Below, piece after piece: positions 10,760 through 20,052 of a DNA stretch of 64,000 bases. The position numbers were made by a program, and so were the translations under genes. The DNA comes from Rhodothermales bacterium (GTDB lineage: Bacteria > Bacteroidota > Rhodothermia > Rhodothermales > Bin80), in NCBI GenBank assembly GCA_022821385.1, contig JAJEDR010000057.1, positions 1-64,000 on the forward strand, read 5' to 3'. Below the pieces are notes generated by a model, which was not told the origin of the DNA, did no database searches, and was given only the letters and a program-made list of their open reading frames with translations. Position 1 is the first letter of the stretch. The number at the start of each line of letters is the position of its first letter.

Positions 10760-11064
10760 AGATGCTTCGGTAGGCTTATCCTCTTAAATTCCCGTCCACA
10801 TTATCAGCTGCAAAGACACGCAGTCGCACCAATTGGGAAAGAGAGACGTCGCTATATGTAAGTGTTATGTTATATGTCACAGCAGGCCGTTGGGCAAGAT
10901 ACGAAAAAAGCGCTTACCATCAAAATATGAGAGACGCCGTGATAGGGTGTTTATAACAGATCGTATAGTGTTGGTCCGAAAATTGTCAAAGTGATTGGAG
11001 CAGGTTGGACAGGACGGGGTTAAATCCCCTTTGTGAATGAAGTCGCTCACTTATCTCTAATTTC
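10760..11064. other. Divergent intergenic region, probable promoters
   Basis: About 305 bases separate the minus-strand glycogen-synthase homologue from the plus-strand NagB/PIG-L gene, so two divergent promoters should lie here. I found no perfect Bacteroidota TAnnTTTG element. A near match (TAGTGTTG, one base off) lies around 10966-10973 on the plus strand. No coding sequence is supported. Confidence 0.4.
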
Positions 11065-12945
11065 ATGTCGATTTCTGCAGGTTCATCTCGTGAACACATG
11101 CCTGTGCACATTTTTGAAGATGCCGCTTCCGTTGCATATGAGGTAGCGCATCACATTGGTGCACTCGTCAGAGATCGGACTGCTCGAGGATTGAATACAG
11201 TTCTGGGGCTCCCTACCGGTACCACGCCCCTAGATGTATATAAGGAGCTGATCCGGATGCACAGAGAGGAAGGCCTGGATTTTTCCAAGGTGATAACTTT
11301 CGCACTGTCTGAGTATTACCCGATTGAGCCGGACCGCTTGCAGAGTTACCATCGCTTTCTGCGGGAGAACCTTCTGGATCACATCAACGCGCCTGAAGAT
11401 CAGGCCCACTCGCTACTTGGCAACTTGCCCTCAAGCGAAGTAGACAGTTGGTGCAGGTCATATGAAGAGACCATCCGGGCTGCCGGAGGCTTAGATCTTG
11501 TGCTGCTTCGCATTGGTCGCAGTGGGCATATTGGCTTCAATGAGCCCGGGAGCTCCCGTAGTGACCGGACGCGAAAAGTAATCCTGGATTCGATCACTCG
11601 AAAGGACGCAGCTAGCCATTTCTTTGGCGATGAATACGTGCCCCGACAGGGACTAACGGTCGGAGTAGGTACAATATTGGATTCCAAAGAGATCATCTTG
11701 ATGGCGGCAGGCGAGGGTAAAGCACGTATTGTTCGCCGCGCAGTGGAAGAGCCGGTAAATGAGGAGGTGACCGCCTCATACTTACAGGAGCATTCCAGAA
11801 GTGCTGTGTATCTGGATCGCGCGGCAGCCGGTGCGCTTACCCGGGAACGAACGCCGTGGTTGGTCTATGACGTAGAGTGGGATATTCCGATGGCTAAGCG
11901 CGCAATTATCTGGTTATCGGAGCGCGTAAACAAAGCCATACTCCAGCTGGAAGAGGCGGATTTTCAGAATAACCGGCTACACAGTTTGGTCTATGCATAT
12001 CCTGAAATTGACGAATTATGTCTGCGCGTATTTGATGATTTGCGACGCAGGATTCATTACCGTAACCAGCTCCCTGCCGGTGAGCGTGTTATTCTTTTCA
12101 GTCCACATCCGGATGATGACGTGATCTCTATGGGAGGCATGCTTGACAAGTTGGTCCGGAACCGGAATGAAGTCATTGTCGCGTACATGACGAATGGTTC
12201 AGTTGCGGTATTTGATACGGATGTGTCACGTTATCTGGGTTTTGCAGAGATGTGTCTGGATCAACTAGGCATAACGGGTAAGGCGGCAGAGAATTTCCGT
12301 ATTCGCCGAAAGGAATTGCTGGAGTTTCTGGAGAACAAGAGTTCCGGGACGGTAGATCTTCCCGCGGTGCAGCATATCAAAGCCGCCATTCGCTATGCGG
12401 AGGCGGTTGCCGGGATTGAAGTGATGGGACTGAGCCGGGAGCATGCACGATTCATTGATCTGCCGTTCTACCAGACCGGCCGCATTAAGAAAAAACAGGT
12501 TGGCGATGAAGATGAACGAATTATACTGGATCTAATGAAAGAGCAGACGCCAGCCCACATATTTGTAGCTGGAGATTTATCTGACCCGCATGGCACCCAC
12601 CGAATGTGCTACTTTGCGATACAGCGGGCGCTGAAGCGCTATAATCAGGAACGAGGGGGGCAGGGGCCTAAGGTTTGGCTATATCGTGGCGCGTGGCAAG
12701 AGTGGGAAATACACCAGGCCGACGTCTTTACACCAATCTCAAGAGCGGAAATGGCCCGCAAGATAGAGGCCATTTTCAAGCACGAAAGCCAGAAGGATCG
12801 AGCAATGTTTCCCGGAGCTTACGATGATCGAGAGTTCTGGCAGCGGGCCCAAGACCGAAACACAGGGACGGCAGAGGCGCTTAATCGACTCGGATTACCC
12901 GAATTCTACGCCGCTGAGGCATTTGTCACCGGCTACACGCTGTAG
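11065..12945 (+). CDS. NagB-like domain fused to PIG-L deacetylase
   Basis: A 626-residue two-domain protein. Residues about 15-270 are homologous to glucosamine-6-phosphate deaminase NagB: LGLPTGTTPLDVYKEL, GHIGFNEPGSS and LTVGVGTILDS are recognisable. Residues about 340-600 form a PIG-L/LmbE-type deacetylase with the metal motif FSPHPDDDVISMGG and a second motif DPHGTHR, a fold that usually removes acetyl from N-acetylglucosamine-type sugars. Such fusions occur in Bacteroidota. Two NagB catalytic aspartates are replaced here. The DEY motif (Asp72 in E. coli) reads SEY, and the DGH motif (Asp141) reads SGH, while the histidine and the NEP glutamate remain. The PIG-L half looks intact. Role in amino-sugar metabolism is inferred. 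An alternative start exists at 11098. Confidence 0.85.
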   Translation: MSISAGSSREHMPVHIFEDAASVAYEVAHHIGALVRDRTARGLNTVLGLPTGTTPLDVYKELIRMHREEGLDFSKVITFALSEYYPIEPDRLQSYHRFLRENLLDHINAPEDQAHSLLGNLPSSEVDSWCRSYEETIRAAGGLDLVLLRIGRSGHIGFNEPGSSRSDRTRKVILDSITRKDAASHFFGDEYVPRQGLTVGVGTILDSKEIILMAAGEGKARIVRRAVEEPVNEEVTASYLQEHSRSAVYLDRAAAGALTRERTPWLVYDVEWDIPMAKRAIIWLSERVNKAILQLEEADFQNNRLHSLVYAYPEIDELCLRVFDDLRRRIHYRNQLPAGERVILFSPHPDDDVISMGGMLDKLVRNRNEVIVAYMTNGSVAVFDTDVSRYLGFAEMCLDQLGITGKAAENFRIRRKELLEFLENKSSGTVDLPAVQHIKAAIRYAEAVAGIEVMGLSREHARFIDLPFYQTGRIKKKQVGDEDERIILDLMKEQTPAHIFVAGDLSDPHGTHRMCYFAIQRALKRYNQERGGQGPKVWLYRGAWQEWEIHQADVFTPISRAEMARKIEAIFKHESQKDRAMFPGAYDDREFWQRAQDRNTGTAEALNRLGLPEFYAAEAFVTGYTL

Positions 12946-13190
12946 AATATCAGGCTTTTAAGCAGGCAGCACGGACCTTATCCGTCTTGCCATTGACGGG
13001 GGCCAGAACATTAATCCCGGGGATATCTGGATTTTACGGCATGTAATGCACGCCTGGCATACTATTCAGAAACAGGTTCAGTAGCAGAAGACGGTCGCAA
13101 ATGAAAGCGGGTTGAGCCGTTCCTGAAATCGTGTCATTGAGGCAGCTGCTTCCGTTTGCTTTCACTAGTCCGAGACCCAATGGACATCCA
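12916..13190. repeat. Decayed duplicate (copy A) of nagB-end/msrA-end segment
   Basis: This stretch matches 13553-13900. It includes the last codons of the NagB/PIG-L gene (GAGGCatttGTcACCGGc), the spacer with agcaggcagc and gttcagtaacagag-like blocks, and a stretch matching the 3' part of msrA (cctgaaatcgtgtca at 13122). Relative to the intact msrA, about 88 bases are missing inside this copy. It encodes no intact product in its msrA part. Confidence 0.7.
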
Positions 13191-13267
13191 TTTAGCGGTA
13201 TGTCTGGCCTTTGCACTGTTGTGTTACACTACCCTGCCATAGGCACGACCACGCATTGCAGGGAGAA

Positions 13268-13513
13268 TCAACTTCCCGACTCATGGGGCTTTGACTCGCA
13301 GTGCAACTCGCCGTCTACCATTGAACAGGCGGTGCAGGACGTCCGAGTGACAGAGCACGAAACAGTCCCCCGGCATTTTATACCATCGCTGGACTCACAG
13401 TAGGCCCTACCTTCTCCCAGCCGGGGGGATACCGAAGTCAGTGTACACGCGCCCAGGCAGGTTAGGACCAGTGCGAAACCAAAACAAAGGAGATATCTCA
13501 TAGGGTTGCTCAT
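13268..13513 (-). CDS. Small cysteine-rich lipoprotein, hypothetical
   Basis: A short protein of about 81 residues with a convincing lipoprotein signal: a basic start (MSNPMRY), hydrophobic LLCFGFALVLTCLGAC and an acylatable cysteine. The mature part carries seven more cysteines (for example CRGTVSCSV and CTACSMV), suggesting disulfides or metal binding. I take the ATG at 13513; one at 13501 is also possible. It lies between the two copies of the duplicated nagB/msrA segment. No family recognised. The good lipobox argues that it is real, but its small size leaves doubt. Confidence 0.5.
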   Translation of the reverse strand: MSNPMRYLLCFGFALVLTCLGACTLTSVSPRLGEGRAYCESSDGIKCRGTVSCSVTRTSCTACSMVDGELHCESKPHESGS

Positions 13514-13552
13514 CAATTCTACGAGCCACAATATACGGTACTCCTGGCTGGT

Positions 13553-13900
13553 GAGGCAATCGTAACCGGCGATACGGTGTAGAAACTGAGACTAATAAGC
13601 AGGCAGCGCGACCTTCCCCAGAGCTACCCTTAGGAGGCTCAAAACATCAAGCCCGGAGATACCGGGATATTCTGCACGTAATACGCTTCATGCATACTAC
13701 TCTGAAACAAGTTCAGTAACAGAGATGGTTACAAATGACAGTGGGTTAAGCCACGCTTTTCCAGGTATCGCTGATGATATTCTTCTGCGCGATAGAAGGT
13801 GCATGCCGGTTTAATTTCCGTTACAATAGGGCGTGCAAGCTGTGCCTGAAATCGTGTCAGTGAGGCCGCTGCTTCTGTCTTCTGTGATTCGGAGTGATAG
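13553..13900. repeat. Copy B of the nagB-end/msrA-end segment
   Basis: The counterpart of 12916-13190. It begins with a degraded copy of the NagB/PIG-L C-terminus (EAIVTGDTV then a stop, compare EAFVTGYTL) and continues through the spacer into the functional 3' end of msrA. The offset between copies is about 637 bases at the left end and about 723 at the right because copy A has lost sequence. Confidence 0.65.
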
Positions 13901-14193
13901 AAAATAACAGATCTGTACTGGGTGCCCACATCTGGACCCTGGCGGTTTAGTGTGGTCGGGTTATGGTTATTCCAGAATATATCCAGAAGTTGTGCATAGG
14001 TGACGCGGACCGGATCAAATGTTATGCTCACGACCTCAGCGTGTCCCGTCTGCTTTGAACAGACCTCACGGTAGGTTGGGTTTTTTGTCTGCCCTCCTGA
14101 GTAACCCACAGCAGTTTCGATTACCCCCGAGGTTTGCCGAAATACCTCTTCTACGCCCCAGAAACAGCCTGCACCAAATGTTGCCTTTTCCAT
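13729..14193 (-). CDS. msrA: Peptide methionine (S)-S-oxide reductase
   Basis: A 154-residue MsrA, which reduces methionine-S-sulfoxide in proteins and free methionine. The catalytic cysteine lies in the conserved ATFGAGCFWGVEEVFR start. Other family blocks are VGYSGG, GHAEVVSITFDP, LLDIFWNNHNPTTLNRQGPD, GTQYRSVIFYH and AEEYHQRYLEK. It lacks an MsrB fusion. The C-terminal CHL may supply a resolving cysteine. It is a single minus-strand gene, convergent with NagB/PIG-L, and its 3' end is duplicated nearby. Confidence 0.96.
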   Translation of the reverse strand: MEKATFGAGCFWGVEEVFRQTSGVIETAVGYSGGQTKNPTYREVCSKQTGHAEVVSITFDPVRVTYAQLLDIFWNNHNPTTLNRQGPDVGTQYRSVIFYHSESQKTEAAASLTRFQAQLARPIVTEIKPACTFYRAEEYHQRYLEKRGLTHCHL

Positions 14194-14309
14194 GGATAAA
14201 GATGCTTGAGGACGCTTTGCTACGCTCCGAGCAAGATTTAGGTTCTATGCAAAAAAATCACTAACTTGGGTTGCTAACTGGTAGTCACACGTAACGAATA
14301 GTTTTAAAC

Positions 14310-15071
14310 ATGTATAAGGCAATAACAGTTTTGTTTCTCTTGGGGGTAATTGTGCTTCCTGTCCGTGCACAGACTGGCGTTGGTGCTTCTGCGCCAGAAG
14401 GTGCAATGGTCCTTTTTGATGGAACCCGTGAATCCCTTGATGAAAACTGGACTTACTGGGAAGGTCCCCGTTTCGCGGCTGAATTACCCATAAAGTGGGA
14501 GATTGTCGATGATCCCATAGATGAAGGGACAGTCGTAAGCAGTAAGGATCCCTCGGCGGCAGGTGGGCTTTATGGCGCGGCAGACATTGTAACCAAGAAG
14601 AAATTTCGGGATTTCAGGATGCATGTAGAATTCCTGATAACCGAGACGGGGGGGAACAGTGGTGTTTACCTTCAGAATCGCTACGAAATCCAGGTACTTG
14701 ATGGTGATTCAACCGAGCATGGCATGGCGGCGGTGATTAATGAGAAAGCGTCCCAGTATTGGCCATACAATGGTACCGGACAGTGGAATTCCTATGATGC
14801 AGTGTTTCGTGCTGCGCGCTTTGAGGACGGTGAGCGTACAGAGCGGGCTATGGTCACGCTCTACTTCAATGGAGTGAAGGTGCACGAGAATGTGCCGATT
14901 GAGAAGGTATGGGGTGGTCCAAATTCGGGTATTGATGGAGGCAATGATGAGGGCCGTGGCATCACAGATGTGCCGGGCGGACTAAAGTTGCAGGCGGAAG
15001 GTCACGATGTGCGTTATCGCAATATTTGGATGCAGGAGATAGATCTCGTTGAACCAGACACGGATTTCTGA
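14310..15071 (+). CDS. Secreted DUF1080 (3-keto-disaccharide hydrolase-like) protein
   Basis: A 253-residue exported protein with a signal peptide (VLFLLGVIVLPVRAQ) and a single concanavalin-like DUF1080 domain. Diagnostic stretches are MVLFDGTRESL, the DFRMHVEFLI strand, the GNSGVYLQNRYEIQVLD block and the ending GLKLQAEGHDVRYRNIWMQE. DUF1080 proteins act on glycans, and some cleave 3-keto-glycosides made by Gfo/Idh/MocA-type oxidoreductases. Three such oxidoreductases lie elsewhere in the window, so a shared keto-sugar pathway is possible but not shown. It is a lone plus-strand gene with about 115 bases upstream. Confidence 0.85.
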   Translation: MYKAITVLFLLGVIVLPVRAQTGVGASAPEGAMVLFDGTRESLDENWTYWEGPRFAAELPIKWEIVDDPIDEGTVVSSKDPSAAGGLYGAADIVTKKKFRDFRMHVEFLITETGGNSGVYLQNRYEIQVLDGDSTEHGMAAVINEKASQYWPYNGTGQWNSYDAVFRAARFEDGERTERAMVTLYFNGVKVHENVPIEKVWGGPNSGIDGGNDEGRGITDVPGGLKLQAEGHDVRYRNIWMQEIDLVEPDTDF

Positions 15072-15464
15072 TTTCGGGGAACCACATAGCCGGGATTTCT
15101 GCACTTCGTGTGCTGTCGGCGGCGCGTTGATAGCGTCGTGTAGTCAGTTCTCGCACAGTTGAGAGCTGTGCTCTGGGGCGTATACTTGTCGACTGGTTTG
15201 GGATGCAGGAGCTTGTTTCTAGCTTGAGTTCTTCCTACAGCCTTGCAGGATTGATTCGACGAGATAGTTCATGGGACAACCGTAGCAACACATTAAATGT
15301 TGCTGGTCGGTCTAGGTGAAGGATGCCTGTGCATCTTCCTGTTCGGCTAGCACACGTCGGGCAGCGGGAGTAGCGATACACAAGGGACGGAAGCTCGTTG
15401 CTGACACAACCGCGGAACCATGTGGGGACAGCGTCAGTAACCATGGCGAGGATTACGGCATAGC
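15072..15464. other. Intergenic region upstream of the PSD1 gene
   Basis: About 390 bases without a supported gene. Short open frames on the minus strand lack any signal or motif. It presumably holds the promoter for the PSD1/DUF1501 pair, but no clear consensus element was seen. Confidence 0.4.
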
Positions 15465-18400
15465 TTGGTAATGGTGCTTTGGGGCCATAGGACACTGGGC
15501 CCGCTGCTTCTGACACTTGTCACCGCGGGCTGTTTGCGGGACGCAAGTCCGGTGGTGGACTACAATTACGATGTCCAGCCTATTCTGGCGGACAACTGCT
15601 ATGCCTGCCATGGCCCGGACCCGGAAAGCCGTGAAGCGGAATTGAGTCTTCACACGGAAGCCGGACTGTATGCTTCGTTGCGTGACGATACAACGCGACA
15701 TGTCATCGTGCCGGGCAACCCGGGTGCCAGCGAGTTCGTGCGCCGCATCACCGATAAGCGTCCTCAGGAGCGCATGCCGCCGCCAGAGGCCCAGCACGCT
15801 CTCACCGATTCCGAAATCCAAACACTTACCCGTTGGGTAGCCCAAGGCGCGGAATGGAAGCCTCACTGGTCGCTCATCCCTCAAAAGCTGCCGGATTTGC
15901 CCAGAGTGCGCCAGCGAAAGTGGGTGCAAAACGAAATTGATCACTTTATTTTGGCGCGGCTGGAGAGAGATGGGCTTGAACCTGCCGAAGAAGCGGATCG
16001 GCGCACCTTGATACGTCGGCTGCATCTGGATCTAACGGGATTGCCGCCATCGGTGGAGGATGTGCGTGCGTTCGTGGCTGATAGCCGGCCAGATGCATAT
16101 GAGCACTTGGTGGATCGAATCCTGGCATCACCACACTTTGGCGAACGAATGGCCGTACACTGGTTGGATTTGGCGCGTTACGCGGATACGAACGGCTATT
16201 CGATCGACGGTGGCCGGCATATGTGGCTCTGGCGGGACTGGGTCATTCATGCCTTCAATATCAACAAGCCTTTCGACGAATTCGTGATCGAACAGCTTGC
16301 CGGCGACTTGCTGCCGGATGCTACCGATGCGCAACACATGGCCACAGGGTTTCACCGGAATCACATGATTACGCACGAGGGCGGTACGATTCCAGAAGAA
16401 AATCTGGTCAACTATGTGGCTGACCGCGTCAAGACCACCGGCGAGGTCTTTCTCGGGCTCACATTTGCCTGCGCGCAGTGTCACGATCACAAATATGATC
16501 CAATCACTCAGCGTGATTACTATCGCCTTTTTGCTTTCTTCAACAGCGTGCCTGAGCGTGGACTGGACGGAGACGGCGGTGTAAATTCTGTACCGCGACT
16601 CGAAACCTTAAGTCCCCTCGCGACGGAAGCTGAAATCGAACAAGTAAAGGCCGACCTGGCAATGCTGCGTGCCGAGACCGGCCGAGCCGATTCAACTCAG
16701 GGCAATTGGGAAGAGCGCGAGCGATCCTTGCTCAATTTGCGTGGCCAGAACTTACAATTGCATCCGTTGCAAGCCACCAAAGTGACTACGCCCAATTCGG
16801 GATATACGGGTGAAGTGCAGCCCGACGGATCGGTGCGTATTGACGAGCCCGCATACTTTGCGGCCTACAATGTTTCGCTTCTTAATGTGGCTGAAGATCT
16901 GGATGCTGCAATCACCGGGCTGCGTGTGGTCTTTTACCCGCACGACGTTTCCGGCGCGCTGGGACACGGTGACGGCGATCTGCCTGAGTCTTTCGTCGTA
17001 ACGAGCGTTCACGTGCGTGCCGGCGCACTACCGGCTGACCAGGTGGATTTTCACAGTACGCTTGGATTGGCTCGTGTGACAGCATCGCATATTCATCCAG
17101 ACTATGCCGCGGAAAACGTGCTTGACGACCGGCGACACAATGGCTGGTCACCCCATCCGGCGCGAGGCGCACCAGCTCATCTAACGCTCACGTTTGACGA
17201 GCCGCTTGATGTGAGGGAAGCATCGTATTTTACGGTAATGCTGAACTTTGGCGCCGGTAATCGGCAGGTAGCGAAGCATTTCCGAGTGCTGGCCATGGAG
17301 GGCATTGACGACGGCACTACGCTGCCTTCGGAAGTGCAGCACGCGCTGGTTAATGGTAGCGGGGATTCGGACCTTTTGCGTCAGGTATTCTATGAGCGAG
17401 CAGAAGAGGCTGCGCCACTGCGCCACGCTATTGCCAATCTCGAAGAGCGGCTGCGCGTTCTCACGGAGCCGCATCCCACGATGGTCATGGCGGTAACTGA
17501 TGTCCCGCGTCCGACGCGCATCCTGTACCGCGGCCAATATGACCAGCCCATCGATTCTGTATCGCCCGGCGTGCCATCTTGGTTGCCGCCTATGCAGGAA
17601 GATGCCACACGATTGGATTTGGCTGAATGGCTGATGCATCCATCACACCCGCTGACGGCCCGTGTTACAGTTAATCGATTCTGGCAAATGCTGTTTGGAC
17701 GCGGACTCGTCACTACAGCAGCAGATTTTGGTGCACGTGGTTCCTTGCCGACGCACCCCGCGCTGCTGGACTGGTTGGCCGCTACGTTTGTCGAGACCGG
17801 ATTTGATACAAAGGCGCTCCTCAAGACCATGGTCATGAGCGCTACGTACCGGCAATCGAGCCGAGCCACGCCGGATCTGTTGACGCGAGATCCGCAGAAT
17901 GCCCTTTTGGCCCGCGGTCCGCGTTTCCGGCTGCAGGCCGAGTTCATTCGCGATCAAGCCTTGGCTGTAAGTGGGTTGTTGGTACGCCGACTGGGCGGTC
18001 CCAGTGTTCGTCCCTACCAGCCCACCGGGCTTTGGAAGGAAGTCAGCCACTACGGGAGCACACCCGCTACGGCCCAGACGTTCGTCCAGGATCATGGTGA
18101 AAAGCTGTACCGCCGCAGTCTGTACACTTACTGGAAACGGACGGCGCCCCCGCCCGGCATGATGGTATTCGATGCTCCAACGCGCGAGGTATGTACGGTG
18201 CAGCGCGAAAACACGAACACACCTTTGCAGGCCCTGGTATTGCTTAATGATCCGCAATTTGTAGAGGCCAGTAGAGCTTTTGCAGCTCGACTCCTCAGCA
18301 CTGTGCCGGAGACGGAACGGGTTGTGTATGCCTTTGAGGCGGTGACGGGCCGCGAGCCTGACAGAGAAGACCGGCAGCGCCTGGAAATCCGCTTGGCAGA

Positions 18401-18560
18401 AGAGATGCGTGTGTTTGAGGCCGATCCTGCTCGCGCTCGTGCCATCTTGAGTGTCGGCGCATCGTCTCCAGCGTTATCGGCGGATTTGCCCACTCATGCA
18501 GCTTGGACAGTAGTGGCAAGCTTGCTTTTCAATCTCAGCGAAACCATCACCCGCAACTGA
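15465..18560 (+). CDS. PSD1-type protein with cytochrome c, DUF1549 and DUF1553 domains
   Basis: A 1031-residue lipoprotein-like exported protein (signal [10 protein letters not shown]). Its domain order is that of the large planctomycete family. A PSC1-type cytochrome c region comes first, with heme motif CYACHG near residue 45. Next is DUF1549, with [34 protein letters not shown] and a second [11 protein letters not shown] motif. DUF1553 near the C-terminus has [20 protein letters not shown] and [19 protein letters not shown]. Family members are thought to take part in breakdown of complex polysaccharides, but no enzyme activity is firmly established. It overlaps the following DUF1501 gene by one base. 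Its GC-rich appearance compared with neighbours hints at transfer. Confidence 0.9.
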   Translation: MVMVLWGHRTLGPLLLTLVTAGCLRDASPVVDYNYDVQPILADNCYACHGPDPESREAELSLHTEAGLYASLRDDTTRHVIVPGNPGASEFVRRITDKRPQERMPPPEAQHALTDSEIQTLTRWVAQGAEWKPHWSLIPQKLPDLPRVRQRKWVQNEIDHFILARLERDGLEPAEEADRRTLIRRLHLDLTGLPPSVEDVRAFVADSRPDAYEHLVDRILASPHFGERMAVHWLDLARYADTNGYSIDGGRHMWLWRDWVIHAFNINKPFDEFVIEQLAGDLLPDATDAQHMATGFHRNHMITHEGGTIPEENLVNYVADRVKTTGEVFLGLTFACAQCHDHKYDPITQRDYYRLFAFFNSVPERGLDGDGGVNSVPRLETLSPLATEAEIEQVKADLAMLRAETGRADSTQGNWEERERSLLNLRGQNLQLHPLQATKVTTPNSGYTGEVQPDGSVRIDEPAYFAAYNVSLLNVAEDLDAAITGLRVVFYPHDVSGALGHGDGDLPESFVVTSVHVRAGALPADQVDFHSTLGLARVTASHIHPDYAAENVLDDRRHNGWSPHPARGAPAHLTLTFDEPLDVREASYFTVMLNFGAGNRQVAKHFRVLAMEGIDDGTTLPSEVQHALVNGSGDSDLLRQVFYERAEEAAPLRHAIANLEERLRVLTEPHPTMVMAVTDVPRPTRILYRGQYDQPIDSVSPGVPSWLPPMQEDATRLDLAEWLMHPSHPLTARVTVNRFWQMLFGRGLVTTAADFGARGSLPTHPALLDWLAATFVETGFDTKALLKTMVMSATYRQSSRATPDLLTRDPQNALLARGPRFRLQAEFIRDQALAVSGLLVRRLGGPSVRPYQPTGLWKEVSHYGSTPATAQTFVQDHGEKLYRRSLYTYWKRTAPPPGMMVFDAPTREVCTVQRENTNTPLQALVLLNDPQFVEASRAFAARLLSTVPETERVVYAFEAVTGREPDREDRQRLEIRLAEEMRVFEADPARARAILSVGASSPALSADLPTHAAWTVVASLLFNLSETITRN

Positions 18561-19993
18561 TGAACCCGCTACTCGCCTACGAGCGCACTATTACACGTCG
18601 CACGTTCCTTGGGCAGTCTGCTCGCGGAATTGGCCGTATGGGCCTCGCCGCACTTCTTTTTCCGGATTTGACCAAGCGTTCATCAGGACCGCATTTTGCC
18701 CCGAAGGCGCGTCGCATCATTTATCTCTTCCAGTCTGGAGGGCCGTCTCACGTGGACCTGTTTGATTACAAGCCGCGGCAACGCGATCTGCACGCGACAG
18801 AACTACCCAATTCCGTCCGTGGAGACCAGCGAGTCACCGGCATGACGGTTAATCAGGCTTCCTTTCCAGTTGTTGCGCCAAACTGGCCTATGCGGCGGTG
18901 CGGCAAACACGGAACATGGATCAGTGACCTCTTGCCGCATACGCAGACTATTGCCGATGACATTTGCATCGTCAAGTCGATGGTAACTGAGGCCATAAAT
19001 CATGATCCGGCCATTACCTTCATAAACACCGGATCACAGCAAATCGGCCATGCGAGCCTCGGAGCCTGGCTCAGTTACGGACTCGGCAGCGAAAACGAGA
19101 ATCTGCCTGCGTACGTCGTGCTCCTTTCACAGGGATCAGGCAAAAATCCAGGGCAACCGATTTTTGCGCGACTTTGGGGCAGCGGGTACCTGCCCAGCAG
19201 GCATCAGGGCGTGCTGCTTAGGCCTGGAGTCAATCCGGTCCTGTATTTGAAGGATCCGCCGGGCATCACGCGCGGGCAGCGTCGAAGGATGCTGGATGAC
19301 TTGGCGGCCATGAATCAAAAGAAAGCTGAAGATGTCGGGAGCCCGGAAACACTGGCACGGATTTCGGCCTATGAAATGGCCTACCGTATGCAGACGGCCG
19401 TCCCCGATCTAACGGATTTTTCGGACGAGCCGGAAGAGGTCTTTGATCTCTACGGGCCGCAATCAAGGCGCGCCGGCAGTTACGCAGCCAATTGCTTATT
19501 GGCGCGGCGAATGATAGAACGGGGGGTGCGGTTTGTGCAGCTTTTTCATCGCGGGTGGGACCAGCACATTGCGCTTCAGAAGCAGTTGCCATCGCAGTGT
19601 CTTGATGTAGACCAGGCTTCTGCTGCACTGGTCAAGGATTTGAAGCGGCGCGGACTGCTGGAAGAGACCCTTGTGGTCTGGGGCGGGGAGTTCGGACGTA
19701 CGATCTACAGCCAAGGCGCGCTCGGTCATCCCAGCAGCGGGCGCGACCATCACGGCCGCTGCTTTTCGCTGTGGATGGCAGGCGGCGGCATTCGCCCGGG
19801 ATTTGAGTATGGGCTCACCGACGATTATTCTTACAACGTACTCGAGAATCCCGTGCATATTCGCGATCTAAACGCTACGCTGCTGCACCAGTTGGGTATT
19901 GATCACAATCGCCTTACGGTGAAGTTTCGGGGGCTGGATCACAAGCTCACAGGTGTAGAAGAGGCTCATGTGGTACGCGATATATTGCTTTGA
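18560..19993 (+). CDS. DUF1501 family protein (Tat-exported)
   Basis: A 477-residue DUF1501 protein, a sulfatase-fold-like family nearly always encoded beside PSD1 genes. The start at 18560 sits inside the TGATG junction with the previous gene, so translation is probably coupled; the longer frame to 18503 is unlikely. The N-terminus has a twin-arginine motif, [14 protein letters not shown]. Typical blocks follow: [51 protein letters not shown], and [18 protein letters not shown]. The His/Asp-rich C-terminal part may bind metal. Activity unknown; it is presumed to work with the PSD1 protein outside the cytoplasm. Confidence 0.9.
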   Translation: MNPLLAYERTITRRTFLGQSARGIGRMGLAALLFPDLTKRSSGPHFAPKARRIIYLFQSGGPSHVDLFDYKPRQRDLHATELPNSVRGDQRVTGMTVNQASFPVVAPNWPMRRCGKHGTWISDLLPHTQTIADDICIVKSMVTEAINHDPAITFINTGSQQIGHASLGAWLSYGLGSENENLPAYVVLLSQGSGKNPGQPIFARLWGSGYLPSRHQGVLLRPGVNPVLYLKDPPGITRGQRRRMLDDLAAMNQKKAEDVGSPETLARISAYEMAYRMQTAVPDLTDFSDEPEEVFDLYGPQSRRAGSYAANCLLARRMIERGVRFVQLFHRGWDQHIALQKQLPSQCLDVDQASAALVKDLKRRGLLEETLVVWGGEFGRTIYSQGALGHPSSGRDHHGRCFSLWMAGGGIRPGFEYGLTDDYSYNVLENPVHIRDLNATLLHQLGIDHNRLTVKFRGLDHKLTGVEEAHVVRDILL

Positions 19994-20052
19994 ACTACAG
20001 TGTCGCACTTGATTGAGTCGGAATCCATCGCGTCCGTATTCATCTCGTTTGC

